Below, piece after piece: positions 1-7,392 of a DNA stretch of 64,000 nucleotides (position 1 is its first letter; each line of letters begins with the position of its first letter). The notes under the pieces were generated by a model. The model made no database searches. It was not told where the DNA came from and saw only the letters and a list, made by a program, of their open reading frames with translations. The position numbers and the translations under genes are program-made. Source of the DNA: JANRIG01 sp033765235. Its GTDB lineage: Bacteria > Bacteroidota > Bacteroidia > Cytophagales > UBA9547. The stretch spans positions 150,712 through 214,711 of the forward strand of contig JANRIG010000019.1 of NCBI GenBank assembly GCA_033765235.1. The letters are read 5' to 3'.

Positions 1-225
1 ATACTCGGAGCAGTAGGAGTTGGTGCATATTTCCTCATCACACAAATGGGCAAAAATAATACAGGAGCTGCAGCACCACGCGATCCCATTAGTCAAATAT
101 TGGACAGCAGCGCAGGCATAATTAATTCTATAACTAGTGGGCTGCAGCTGTTTATAAAGCCAAAGAACAGCGGAAATACAGGTGCTGCAGATTATACACC
201 CGGCTATGGTGTGCCGATAACATAA
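1..225 (+). CDS. C-terminal part of a small phage membrane protein (5' end outside the window)
   Basis: The open frame enters from the left edge and ends at TAA 223-225, so 74 residues of the C-terminal end are seen. They start with a hydrophobic stretch (GAVGVGAYFLIT) followed by a Gly/Ala/Ser/Asn-rich, probably extracytoplasmic or disordered tail. I do not recognise a family. It is read in the same direction as, and 11 nt before, a run of overlapping small phage genes that ends in an endolysin, so it most likely belongs to the tail/lysis module. The beginning of the gene is not in the window. Confidence 0.6.
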   Translation: MLGAVGVGAYFLITQMGKNNTGAAAPRDPISQILDSSAGIINSITSGLQLFIKPKNSGNTGAADYTPGYGVPIT

Positions 226-236
226 ATATATTAGAA

Positions 237-530
237 ATGGTTGTAGAAATAATAACAATTTTAGGACTTGGATTATTGGCAAATGCCAAAAACAAAAAAG
301 ATAGTAGCACTACCACTACTACTACTGTACAGCCGGATATTGCCAAAATAAATACATACGAAAAAAATTGGGAAAATGTATATATGAACTATGCTATGGC
401 TAACTACCCCGCAAGTGGTATGAGTGCCTTGCACAATCGTAAAGCAGAATTGAGTAAAATAACACAAACAGTAGATACTGTGAGTGAATTACAAGCATTA
501 AATGAACTAATAGATAGATACGAATCATGA
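237..530 (+). CDS. Small phage protein with N-terminal membrane anchor
   Basis: Ninety-seven residues. Residues 1-17 are hydrophobic (VVEIITILGLGLLANA), followed by a lysine/threonine-rich linker with a TTTTTT run and a helical, charged C-terminal half ending in a Leu/Glu-rich segment. It could be a membrane-anchored spanin-like or tail accessory protein, but no family is recognised. Its stop overlaps the start of the next gene (ATGA at 527-530), which indicates translational coupling in a compact phage operon. Confidence 0.65.
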   Translation: MVVEIITILGLGLLANAKNKKDSSTTTTTTVQPDIAKINTYEKNWENVYMNYAMANYPASGMSALHNRKAELSKITQTVDTVSELQALNELIDRYES

Positions 531-697
531 AAAAAATATTAAGGAATTGGAAAACAAGCCTTAGCGGCTTAGCAAGTGTAATCTTAGGTATAATTAGTAT
601 TGCAGGCGGCGATGTAGGCACTGGCATAGCTACCATAGTGAGCGGTGTAGGTTTAGTGGCTGCTAAAGACTCAGACGTAACAGGTACAGCGCAATAA
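527..697 (+). CDS. Small holin-like phage membrane protein
   Basis: Fifty-six residues. It starts with MKKILRNWKTSLSGLASV, has two hydrophobic Gly-rich segments (about residues 12-26 and 30-46) and ends in AAKDSDVTGT. This order (NWKT..., two short membrane segments, then AKD-x-x-VTGG/T) is that of a common small phage protein found next to endolysins and often labelled holin-like. Here it overlaps both neighbours: ATGA with the gene before and TAATG with the endolysin after. The role in membrane permeabilisation is inferred from the family resemblance and position. The start is fixed by the overlap. Confidence 0.65.
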   Translation: MKKILRNWKTSLSGLASVILGIISIAGGDVGTGIATIVSGVGLVAAKDSDVTGTAQ

Positions 698-1299
698 TGG
701 CAAATTTTGATATTGCAATTGTAGAAATTTTTAAGAATGAGGGAGGCTACCAAAATCATCCAAGTGATAGAGGTAATTATAACTCATTAGGTGAAAATGT
801 AGGCACAAATTACGGCATAAGCGCAAAAACGTATGAGGGGTATATAAACAGACCGCCTACAGCCGATGATATGCGCAATATGACTATCTCAACGGCTAAG
901 ACTATATACAAACGGAGCTATTGGGATGCTTACAAATTGGGCAGCATAAATGACCAATTCATTGCCTCGCACATCTTGGATTTGTTTGTGAACCACAGCC
1001 CTAAAGCAGCTGCAGAAATTGCACAGAAAGCTATCGTAAAAACTCCTCCTTTTTTCACCAAAGTAGATGGCATATTTGGGCCAAAAACAATAGCCACAAT
1101 AAACCAGATAGCAAGTAATGGTAAGGCAAGTGAGCTTAACACTAATATAGTAAACGAGCGTAAATTATATTATAATAGTTTGGGAAATTTGAGCTTTTTG
1201 GACGGCTGGACAAATAGAGCTCATTCATGGGGAGAGTACGCAAATATATTAGTACCGGTAATACCAACTATTGCCATGTTTTTTTTTTGTCATACATAA
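697..1299 (+). CDS. Phage endolysin, GH108 N-acetylmuramidase
   Basis: Two hundred residues. The N-terminal domain has the GH108 signature with catalytic Glu15 in NEGGYQNHPSDRG and the downstream TNYGIS motif. A peptidoglycan-binding-type-3-like segment follows (VDGIFGPKTIATIN, about residues 120-135). The family hydrolyses the glycan backbone of murein for host lysis. The C-terminal end VPVIPTIAMFFFCHT is unusual: the last codons run through a 10-T tract (1279-1288). In the frame reached by adding one T, the hydrophobic segment would continue as a plausible membrane anchor overlapping the next gene. The start overlaps the stop of the holin-like gene. Confidence 0.88.
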   Translation: MANFDIAIVEIFKNEGGYQNHPSDRGNYNSLGENVGTNYGISAKTYEGYINRPPTADDMRNMTISTAKTIYKRSYWDAYKLGSINDQFIASHILDLFVNHSPKAAAEIAQKAIVKTPPFFTKVDGIFGPKTIATINQIASNGKASELNTNIVNERKLYYNSLGNLSFLDGWTNRAHSWGEYANILVPVIPTIAMFFFCHT

Positions 1300-1308
1300 C
1301 TTATAAAT

Positions 1309-1809
1309 ATGCCGGGAGTAGGAGTATTTGAGATTGAATATAAGCGCAATGTTTACGTAGATGCTAATGCATTCATACCGGCGCAATCATCACCCGCGGT
1401 GCCGGGTACATCAGAAGATGGTTCTTTCGGAGTTAACTGGGACTACATGGGCTATGAGCCCTTAGTCAATAGCGCAGCATGGTGCAAGGTCAAAATGAAC
1501 GAAACGGCGCAGCAATTATATATAAAATTGTTCTACGAGACGGAGGGTTTGGCAGGTGATGTTTACTTGCTATTTAAGAATATCTTTGTAGCTCCTGATG
1601 GAGGATTTGGACAAATCCCTCAGGTGACTGAGGTGCCTCTTCTAGACATGAGTCCTAACGCCTCTGTACAAAGCGTGAGCTTTGTTGTAAGCATTGCACA
1701 AAGCATCAGCGACAATGGTTTATTAGTATTCGCAGTAGAGCGTTTTGGCACCTACGCGGCAGATACTTACCCCGGAGTATTCAAATTTTTAGGACTTGAA
1801 ATAAAATAA
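1309..1809 (+). CDS. Phage protein of unknown function, probable tail or virion component
   Basis: One hundred sixty-six residues, no signal peptide and no membrane segment. The sequence is rich in aromatic and beta-strand-like stretches (GVFEIEYKRNVYVD, SFVVSIAQSISDNGLLVFAV) and looks like a beta-sandwich. I do not recognise the family. It begins 9 nt after the endolysin stop and is followed 2 nt later by the next gene, so it belongs to the same transcription unit. A virion surface or tail role is inferred from position only. Confidence 0.6.
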   Translation: MPGVGVFEIEYKRNVYVDANAFIPAQSSPAVPGTSEDGSFGVNWDYMGYEPLVNSAAWCKVKMNETAQQLYIKLFYETEGLAGDVYLLFKNIFVAPDGGFGQIPQVTEVPLLDMSPNASVQSVSFVVSIAQSISDNGLLVFAVERFGTYAADTYPGVFKFLGLEIK

Positions 1810-1811
1810 AT

Positions 1812-2036
1812 ATGAGCATTATAGTGCCTCTTTGTGTAATGTTTTTTTCTGCTGTTTTTTTGCCATTGCTTTATAACAGCTTCAAAATATATTTCGAAAT
1901 GCCTATTTTAAAAAAAAACATAGAAGACATACAAACTGAGGTCGATATAATAAAAAATGATGTATCATTTATTCGTGAAAATATCGCCGAAATAAAAACA
2001 GCGTTGCGCTTTATAGATGATACAGAGAGCCCGTAG
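1812..2036 (+). CDS. Small membrane-anchored coiled-coil phage protein
   Basis: Seventy-four residues. One N-terminal membrane segment (about residues 3-22, IVPLCVMFFSAVFLPLLYNS) is followed by a heptad-like helix (NIEDIQTEVDIIKND, ENIAEIKTALRFI). The layout is that of small phage spanin-like or structural-chaperone proteins. It could be an inner-membrane spanin, but no outer-membrane partner is evident. The last 20 nt overlap the start of the next gene. Confidence 0.6.
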   Translation: MSIIVPLCVMFFSAVFLPLLYNSFKIYFEMPILKKNIEDIQTEVDIIKNDVSFIRENIAEIKTALRFIDDTESP

Positions 2037-2778
2037 ATATACTAATATCAAAGAAGCAATATTTTTTAGCAACCTCGTGCGCCTTGCGGGCGGATATGCG
2101 CTATCTCAGGTGGAGTATTACGGCATATCCTATGCCATTGACAGATTTAGGCGAAATGGAATTTTTCAAAAACTATTGGCATACTACCCACTACTTACTC
2201 CTGAAGGACCTGGAGCATCAAAAAATATAATATCTGCAAGTTACGCATTATCATTTACAGGTCCGTTTACCTATGGTAATGGCGTGGCAGGCGATGGGCT
2301 CACAGCTTATGCAAGCGGAGGAATAACTCCGGCACTCTTACTGTCGGTTAATAATACCACACTTGGTTTTTTTACAAAAGCCACAACTTATGAAGCCTGT
2401 AACGACATGGGTATGCATTTTTTTGACATAAGTGCATGGGGGATATTTGGAGCGACAACGCTAAATAGCGCGTACAGTAATCCCAATTCCTTTAACATTG
2501 CAATTGCATCGCCTCAGGGGAGTAATGTGTGTACTGTAGATGGTGCCAATGTGTATGGAGTTAAAGACGGAATAACTGTATATACTGCCGCCGCGGCGGC
2601 AGGATCATTTGTGCCAGATGAATTATTTATTTTTGGCTATAACTTCTTTGGCGCTCCGTCGCAACTTAGCAGCCGTACATATCTGTCCTACTACATAGGT
2701 AATGGACTCACCGAAGCGCAAGCAAAAAAGATCAATAATATTGAAACCACATATAACAAAACAATAGGCAGATTATGA
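2017..2778 (+). CDS. Phage tail/virion surface protein
   Basis: Two hundred fifty-three residues. The central region is rich in Gly, Ala, Tyr, Asn and Ser with beta-strand character (FTGPFTYGNGVAGDGL, TTLGFFTKAT). The C-terminal end YIGNGLTEAQAKKINNIE followed by TTYNKTIGR resembles the conserved tail found in Bacteroidota phage and prophage surface proteins (GLTDxEAxxFYxxVxxFQTTLGR-like), typical of lectin/LamG-like host-contact proteins. That comparison is from memory. It overlaps its upstream neighbour by 20 nt and its downstream neighbour by ATGA, inside the lysis/tail operon. Confidence 0.65.
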   Translation: MIQRARRYTNIKEAIFFSNLVRLAGGYALSQVEYYGISYAIDRFRRNGIFQKLLAYYPLLTPEGPGASKNIISASYALSFTGPFTYGNGVAGDGLTAYASGGITPALLLSVNNTTLGFFTKATTYEACNDMGMHFFDISAWGIFGATTLNSAYSNPNSFNIAIASPQGSNVCTVDGANVYGVKDGITVYTAAAAAGSFVPDELFIFGYNFFGAPSQLSSRTYLSYYIGNGLTEAQAKKINNIETTYNKTIGRL

Positions 2779-3053
2779 CAGTACTCGTAGATAATACAGG
2801 AAAAATAATAAAATATGGTGTAAGCGATGAAATTAGCAGCACTAAATTAAAAGCACTTGGTCTTACAAAAGTAGTGTACAATGATAATTTCAAAATGCCT
2901 CAGTATGATGGGGTTAAGTTTGTTGAAACGTATATAGCACCTGCGCCAATGGTTAATTACTTTGTGGTTTTGCTAAAAGAGATAATTAAAGAAACAAAAA
3001 TAGAAAACAGCGTAATATCAGATGCATTAGCAAAAATTGAAGGCAAAAAGTAA
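2775..3053 (+). CDS. Small phage protein downstream of tail protein
   Basis: Ninety-two residues beginning MTVLVDNTGKIIKYGVSDE. No signal peptide, and an amphipathic lysine/glutamate-rich helix at the C-terminal end. Small proteins of this size directly after a phage surface protein may act as tail-fibre assembly chaperones, but I do not recognise the family and this is inference. The start overlaps the preceding stop (ATGA), so it is the last gene of the tightly packed phage operon. Confidence 0.6.
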   Translation: MTVLVDNTGKIIKYGVSDEISSTKLKALGLTKVVYNDNFKMPQYDGVKFVETYIAPAPMVNYFVVLLKEIIKETKIENSVISDALAKIEGKK

Positions 3054-3130
3054 AAAAAAACTGCCAATTGAAAGCCTTTTTTTTTATTAGAAAAATATGT
3101 ATAATTGCGACTTACGCAAATACATATATC

Positions 3131-3454
3131 ATGAAAAAAACAATCTTAATATTAATTCTATTGCTGCTAAGTTGTAGCAAAAAAGAAGAAGAAATAATTA
3201 AACCACGCTGTGAGACAGAAAAATGGGGAAGCCTTAAAATACTCAATGTTAATTCGAGTAATCCTTATTATATTTATCTTGATGGCACCTATAGAGCCAC
3301 TGTAGATGGCAGAGGTACAATAACTCTTATAGAGTTAAGCACAGGCACACATACGTTATATTTAGTTCAAAAGTCAGGGTATGTATTGGCGGCTACTACC
3401 TACTCAAGTAGTATTACTATTGCCCAGTGTAGCACAAAAGAGTATCAGTTTTAA
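3131..3454 (+). CDS. Lipoprotein with PEGA-like domain
   Basis: One hundred seven residues. The N-terminal end MKKTILILILLLLSCSKKEEE is a lipoprotein signal with acylated Cys15, followed by a Lys/Glu spacer. The rest (GSLKILNVNSSNPYYIYLDG through GTHTLYLVQKSGYV) is a short all-beta PEGA-like repeat. An in-frame ATG exists at 3068, but the signal peptide only makes sense from 3131. A weak promoter-like TATAATTG lies at about 3109. It is separate from the packed phage operon and may be a lipoprotein carried by the phage (a moron) or the first chromosomal gene; the sequence does not decide this. Confidence 0.72.
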   Translation: MKKTILILILLLLSCSKKEEEIIKPRCETEKWGSLKILNVNSSNPYYIYLDGTYRATVDGRGTITLIELSTGTHTLYLVQKSGYVLAATTYSSSITIAQCSTKEYQF

Positions 3455-3487
3455 GCTACCTTTAAAAGAAAAAAAAGAGTTTCCACT

Positions 3488-3504
3488 CACTGCATGGCAG
3501 TGAT
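3488..3504. repeat. Perfect 7-bp stem, 3-nt loop hairpin
   Basis: TCACTGC-ATG-GCAGTGA is a perfect inverted repeat 33 nt after the lipoprotein stop. It is not followed by a T-run, so it is not a standard terminator. It could protect the 3' end of the mRNA or be a protein-binding palindrome. Confidence 0.55.
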
Positions 3505-3598
3505 ATATATGCATGAAGTAAATGACAAAATATTATTCTGCAATATCTAAAATCGAGTTGAAATTAATCAAATTTTATTAGGTTTTCCCTTCGTGTAG

Positions 3599-3653
3599 GC
3601 GCATAACAGATGAATTTATGAAGTTTTAATTTTATAAATTTATAGTTATGCGC
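3599..3653. repeat. Inverted repeat GCGCATAAC...GTTATGCGC with T-run
   Basis: Two perfect 9-bp arms (3599-3607 and 3645-3653) enclose 37 nt of AT-rich sequence, and seven Ts follow at 3655-3661. It could be a long-loop terminator. The arms and the inner ATTTATGAAG also resemble the first bases of the dispersed repeat near 33219 (GCATAACATGG, ATTTATGAAT), so it may be a small recombination-site-like relative. Confidence 0.5.
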
Positions 3654-3732
3654 ATTTTTTTGCCCAAAATGGGGTATTTTTTATAAAAAAATCATTCAAT
3701 AGATAAATAACAGATATTTTTTTTAAAAAAAT

Positions 3733-3755
3733 GGCTCCATTAGAGCCCTTTTTTT
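3733..3755 (+). terminator. Probable bidirectional intrinsic terminator
   Basis: GGCTC-CATTA-GAGCC forms a 5-bp stem (3733-3737 with 3743-3747). C then TTTTTTT follows, and an A-run precedes it (3725-3731), so it could terminate in both directions. The short ORF starting inside this hairpin is therefore not credible. Confidence 0.6.
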
Positions 3756-3959
3756 ATCCTAAAAATGCATTAATTACGCTGCTAATACACTTAATGTGCA
3801 CAAATTTAAGTCACAAAAATTGTTTTAATCAAATATATTTCTATTATTTGCGACATGAACGCTGCAATTTTTATAAAAAAATATTTCAAAACGGGTTAAC
3901 AGCCTGTTTGTCAATATTATAGTGCTATACGTATTATAAATTATACAACAAATAATATG

Positions 3960-3989
3960 TTTGCTTTTAGGTTTCATATAGTATATTTG
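3960..3989 (+). promoter_or_regulatory. hisA promoter (TTTG-N18-TATATTTG)
   Basis: TTTG at 3960-3963 and TATATTTG at 3982-3989 match the Bacteroidota -33/-7 consensus with an 18-bp spacer. The -7 box ends only 7 nt before the hisA ATG, so the transcript would be leaderless or nearly so. Confidence 0.7.
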
Positions 3990-3996
3990 CATTATC

Positions 3997-4734
3997 ATGA
4001 ATAACAAATTCCATATCATACCGGCTATAGATATCATAGGAGGTAAATGTGTACGGCTCACCAAAGGAGATTATAATAATATGACGCTGTACAACGAGCA
4101 CCCGCTCGAGGTGGCATTAATGTTTGAAGATGCAGGTATTACAAAACTGCACCTTGTAGACCTTGATGGTGCCAAAGCTAAAAAAATAATAAACTATAAA
4201 GTGCTTGAAACATTAGCCACAAAAACGCATCTGCAAATTGACTTTGGTGGAGGCATACAATCTGATGAAGATATCAATATTGCTTTTGAATGTGGTGCAC
4301 AGCAAATCACAGGTGGATCTGTAGCCGTGAAAAACAAAGATTTATTTAGTTCATGGTTAAGCAAATACAGTGCTGAAAAAATAATACTAGGTGCTGATGT
4401 CATAAGTCATAAAATAGCCATACACGGTTGGCAAAATACATCTGACATTGATTTGGATGATTTTATTTCCGAATATTTAAAAATAGGTATAAAATATACT
4501 ATAAGCACAGATGTGTCTAAAGATGGTATGCTTACAGGTCCTTCATTTGAAATGTATAGCGATATGAAACAAAAATTCCCTTCACTCTGCATAATAGCCA
4601 GTGGTGGAGTAAGTAATATAGAAGATGTGATAAAACTTTCGGAACTGAATATTTATGGAGTAGTGATAGGCAAGGCTTTATATGAAGGTAAGATAAAAAT
4701 TGGCGATATAAGTAGCATTAATAAATACCTATAG
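3997..4734 (+). CDS. hisA: Phosphoribosylformimino-5-aminoimidazole carboxamide ribotide isomerase
   Basis: Two hundred forty-five residues, the usual HisA length, forming one TIM barrel. It catalyses the fourth step of histidine synthesis, opening the ProFAR ribose ring. Asp12 (IPAIDIIGG) and Asp134 (LGADVI) are the expected acid/base pair, and phosphate-binding loops are visible (DFGGGIQ, ASGGV, GVVIGKALYEG). It stands alone rather than in a his operon. The fused hisB lies 10 kb away on the other strand, so the histidine genes are scattered. Confidence 0.95.
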   Translation: MNNKFHIIPAIDIIGGKCVRLTKGDYNNMTLYNEHPLEVALMFEDAGITKLHLVDLDGAKAKKIINYKVLETLATKTHLQIDFGGGIQSDEDINIAFECGAQQITGGSVAVKNKDLFSSWLSKYSAEKIILGADVISHKIAIHGWQNTSDIDLDDFISEYLKIGIKYTISTDVSKDGMLTGPSFEMYSDMKQKFPSLCIIASGGVSNIEDVIKLSELNIYGVVIGKALYEGKIKIGDISSINKYL

Positions 4735-4784
4735 GTGGTATAAAATCAATTTTTTCATTATATTTGTAATGAAAATTCATAACA

Positions 4785-5237
4785 ATGTACATATCAGATT
4801 TTAAACTTCTTGATATACTTCGTGAAAAAATGGGCGAAGATGAAGCCCGTGCGCTCGTAGAATTTATAGAGATTAAAGTAGAAGACAAATATATTGAAGC
4901 CAAAAATGTATTTGCTACCAAAGAGGACCTCTTAAAACTTGAACTAAAAATAGTACAAGTAATACACAACAATCATTTGGAAGTACAAAAACTTATTGCA
5001 GATACCAAGATAGAGACACAAAAAATTATTGCAGAGTCAAAAAATGACTTGCAAAAACTTATGGCAGAGTCAAAAAATGACTTGCAAAAACTTGTGGCAG
5101 ACTCAAAAAATGATTTGCAAAAACTTATTGCAGACTCTAAGTTTGAAACCATCAAGTGGCTTTTTGGATTTATATTGACCTCTACGGTAGCTATCATAGG
5201 TACTATACTGGCCGTGATGAAAATGGGTGGCTGGTAA
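4785..5237 (+). CDS. Coiled-coil protein with C-terminal membrane anchor (DUF1640-like)
   Basis: One hundred fifty residues. A helical N-terminal region (DILREKMGEDEARALVEFIE) is followed by a long coiled coil and one C-terminal transmembrane helix (WLFGFILTSTVAIIGTILAV). Residues 69-123 are five 11-residue repeats of the form K-L-x-A-x-S-K-N-D-L-Q, an undecad coiled coil. Architecture and the ATKEDL-like segment resemble the DUF1640 group of unknown function. TATATTTG at 4759-4766 is a likely -7 box. The repeat may vary in copy number by slippage. Confidence 0.75.
   Translation: MYISDFKLLDILREKMGEDEARALVEFIEIKVEDKYIEAKNVFATKEDLLKLELKIVQVIHNNHLEVQKLIADTKIETQKIIAESKNDLQKLMAESKNDLQKLVADSKNDLQKLIADSKFETIKWLFGFILTSTVAIIGTILAVMKMGGW
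4989..5153 (+). repeat. Five tandem 33-bp units inside a coding region
   Basis: Units start at 4989, 5022, 5055, 5088 and 5121 and encode an 11-residue coiled-coil repeat. The middle three are nearly identical in DNA (GCAGAGTCAAAAAATGACTT or close), consistent with recent in-frame duplication. Confidence 0.85.
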
Positions 5238-5244
5238 TAAGCAC

Positions 5245-6420
5245 TCAAATTATTTTATGGTATTGCAAATCTTTTATTAATTGCACAGCCCTATGCATAG
5301 AAGTATGATGATTAAGTGTATGATTATAAGCTATTTCAGCATTCATAATACACTCATTTTCATTAGTTAATATATGGCGCAATATCTGGGTATATTCCTC
5401 TTCATTTTTAGCACTATACACTCCCCCGCCCGGATAATGGTATTTTAGCAGCATAGGATTGTCCATTAATTGCGGTATTTTGCATAACGCTAATTGATAA
5501 GTGCGTTCATTCAACTCAGAAGCATATGATATCTGATTCTCTAAATGTAGATTTAGCCCTACTTTGGTACCTGCATAGGCATTGCGCTCAATTTGGGCAT
5601 TAAACTCAAAATCCGTACAAAAATCCCAATTTGGACCATATAATACGCCATTGGCCCAATGACAATATATAGGTGCAAACCATTTTTGATACCTTTCCCA
5701 CTTGTCGCGGTTGGTAGAGCCTATAAATATAAAGTCTTTAATTTTTGGCCTTTCTAAAGGATAATAATGAAGCGGATTGGCCCCGAATGGGAAAGAAATT
5801 ATGGGTAATTTTTTACTTATAATAGGTTCATATCCTTTGTGTTGGTGTATATACGTTATATCTTTGAATGAATAGTAATAATCTATGCCTATGCTATCTG
5901 TATATTTTTGTCTTTGTTTAAGAGCACTCACATATTTGTATTCATCTATATATGCTGCAATGCCTATTTTTGTATTATTAATTTTTAATATGTTCCAATC
6001 TATCATTTGTACCACATCATCAAAATCAAAGGCAAATAGTATTTTAGGCTTGTATTCGTTTAATTTAATATTAACTTCTTGATTTATAGGGATATATATG
6101 GCACATACTCCTATATGATTTAATGCTTCTGTAATATTTTTTATTAAAGAATAACCTCCCGGACTCTTTTGAGGCGAAGGTATCAAAAATGCTATTGATG
6201 TACCAATTTTATTTTTATAAATATCTTTAAATGAATTAATTAACGTAATAATTTCTGAAGGAGGTACGTCCTGCTCATTGGTTGCAAATGTTTGAGATAT
6301 TTTTTGAAAATTATACTGGTTTTGTGGTAATATGTGCTTTTGAAATTCACGAAATGTGATAGTTGGGTGACTATAGAGCTTACTGTGGTGCAACCACTCA
6401 TATATCTGATATTTCAACAT
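5245..6420 (-). CDS. CgeB-like GT-B glycosyltransferase
   Basis: Three hundred ninety-one residues from the ATG at 6420, 2 nt after the upstream gene's stop. A TTG 12 nt further upstream is possible but less likely. The C-terminal half has the layout of the CgeB/YkvP glycosyltransferase group: PIISFPFGANPLHYYP, then DFIFIGSTNRDKWERY, a GLNLHLE motif and the closing SELNERTYQLALCKIPQLMD, where a nucleotide-sugar donor is expected to bind. No signal peptide or membrane helix, so it is cytosolic. It probably modifies a cell-surface glycan together with the adjacent GT2 enzyme. Acceptor and sugar cannot be told. Confidence 0.78.
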   Translation of the reverse strand: MLKYQIYEWLHHSKLYSHPTITFREFQKHILPQNQYNFQKISQTFATNEQDVPPSEIITLINSFKDIYKNKIGTSIAFLIPSPQKSPGGYSLIKNITEALNHIGVCAIYIPINQEVNIKLNEYKPKILFAFDFDDVVQMIDWNILKINNTKIGIAAYIDEYKYVSALKQRQKYTDSIGIDYYYSFKDITYIHQHKGYEPIISKKLPIISFPFGANPLHYYPLERPKIKDFIFIGSTNRDKWERYQKWFAPIYCHWANGVLYGPNWDFCTDFEFNAQIERNAYAGTKVGLNLHLENQISYASELNERTYQLALCKIPQLMDNPMLLKYHYPGGGVYSAKNEEEYTQILRHILTNENECIMNAEIAYNHTLNHHTSMHRAVQLIKDLQYHKII

Positions 6421-6422
6421 AT

Positions 6423-7376
6423 TTATTTGCAACAGTCTTTTCTAAATATTGATTTGAATATGAATAATATATATCGCAATATTATATATACAAAACCTTG
6501 TTTCACAATTATATATGGTTGTAATTTTATCAATTTATGTAAGTATGAAATTGACTTTGCAGGTTCTTTGTTGTTTAGATATTCTCGTACAATTTTTATA
6601 TATACTCCCCTATTTATTACTTCACCATATGTTTTATTAAATACCTGATTATTAGCATAATATTCAAATATTTTTTGTAGCATCAATAGCCTTTGATTGG
6701 TAATGAAATCAACCTTTTGCGAGGATAGATTTAATGAATTTGCAAACACTCTGTAAGTCACAGTCACTACACCTGTGCCGTACCAAGGTCTCAAATCTGA
6801 TACACACATCCAGAATAGATAGTCTTCAGGGTATCTGAGGTCTTCCTGAAATTGTAATTTTTTTTCAACAATGGTTTCATGCCTGATGCATACCGCAGAG
6901 GTAGTCACAGGATTTTCGTAAAAATATTTTTTTGGTAATATTTGATTGGGCAGCATTTTTTTTTTGACAATGATATTATTATCCACATTTAATATTTGTA
7001 CATTGCTGTAATATAATATTCCTTGAGGATATTTTTGGATAATGTCATACAATGATTGCAAATGGTTTGGAAGCCACAAATCATCATCATCCAAAAAACA
7101 TATATACTTGCCTGTGCATTGCTCCAGTCCTCTATTGCGGCTGTATGCAGGTCCGGAGTTTGTAGTATTTGTGTGAATATATATCCTATTATCGGGTAAT
7201 ATTGAGGTAAGGTAGCCTTTTACAGGGTAGCCTGAGGCATCATCGCAAATGCGTACTTCAAAGTCATTAAACGACTGATTTAAAACAGATTGAACAGCCT
7301 CTGTTAAAGATATTTTGCGATTGTGAGTGGGTATTATTACAGAAAAATATGGCCTCGATACATCTGATGCTTCCAA
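6423..7376 (-). CDS. Family 2 glycosyltransferase
   Basis: Three hundred seventeen residues. The GT-A fold starts with FSVIIPTHNRK, has the nucleotide-binding Asp pair in CDDASG and the metal-binding motif CFLDDDDLWLPNH at about residue 95. The C-terminal third is Lys- and aromatic-rich and may lie on the inner membrane. The start is TTG at 7376, because a stop lies just upstream in frame and no ATG precedes the PYFSVIIP core. It is 16 nt downstream of dapA and 2 nt upstream of the CgeB-like enzyme, so all three are probably one transcript. Substrate unknown. Confidence 0.85.
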   Translation of the reverse strand: MEASDVSRPYFSVIIPTHNRKISLTEAVQSVLNQSFNDFEVRICDDASGYPVKGYLTSILPDNRIYIHTNTTNSGPAYSRNRGLEQCTGKYICFLDDDDLWLPNHLQSLYDIIQKYPQGILYYSNVQILNVDNNIIVKKKMLPNQILPKKYFYENPVTTSAVCIRHETIVEKKLQFQEDLRYPEDYLFWMCVSDLRPWYGTGVVTVTYRVFANSLNLSSQKVDFITNQRLLMLQKIFEYYANNQVFNKTYGEVINRGVYIKIVREYLNNKEPAKSISYLHKLIKLQPYIIVKQGFVYIILRYILFIFKSIFRKDCCK

Positions 7377-7392
7377 AACTCACATTGTGCGA

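Larger units (their letters stand above)
3455..3996. other. Structured non-coding zone between phage module and hisA
   Basis: No convincing gene. It holds three inverted repeats described separately (3488-3504, 3599-3653, 3733-3755) and the hisA promoter at its right end. Base composition falls to very AT-rich. This is where the phage-like region meets housekeeping DNA, so an attachment site would be expected about here, but without the other end no att duplication can be shown. Confidence 0.6.

Noticed and set aside
3731..3922. Plus-strand ORF of 63 codons
   Set aside because: It starts inside the terminator hairpin at 3733-3755 and its composition is like AT-rich spacer with many Asn/Phe/Tyr; no promoter.
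4989..5153. CRISPR-like array
   Set aside because: The 33-bp units are contiguous with no spacers and encode an in-frame coiled-coil repeat.
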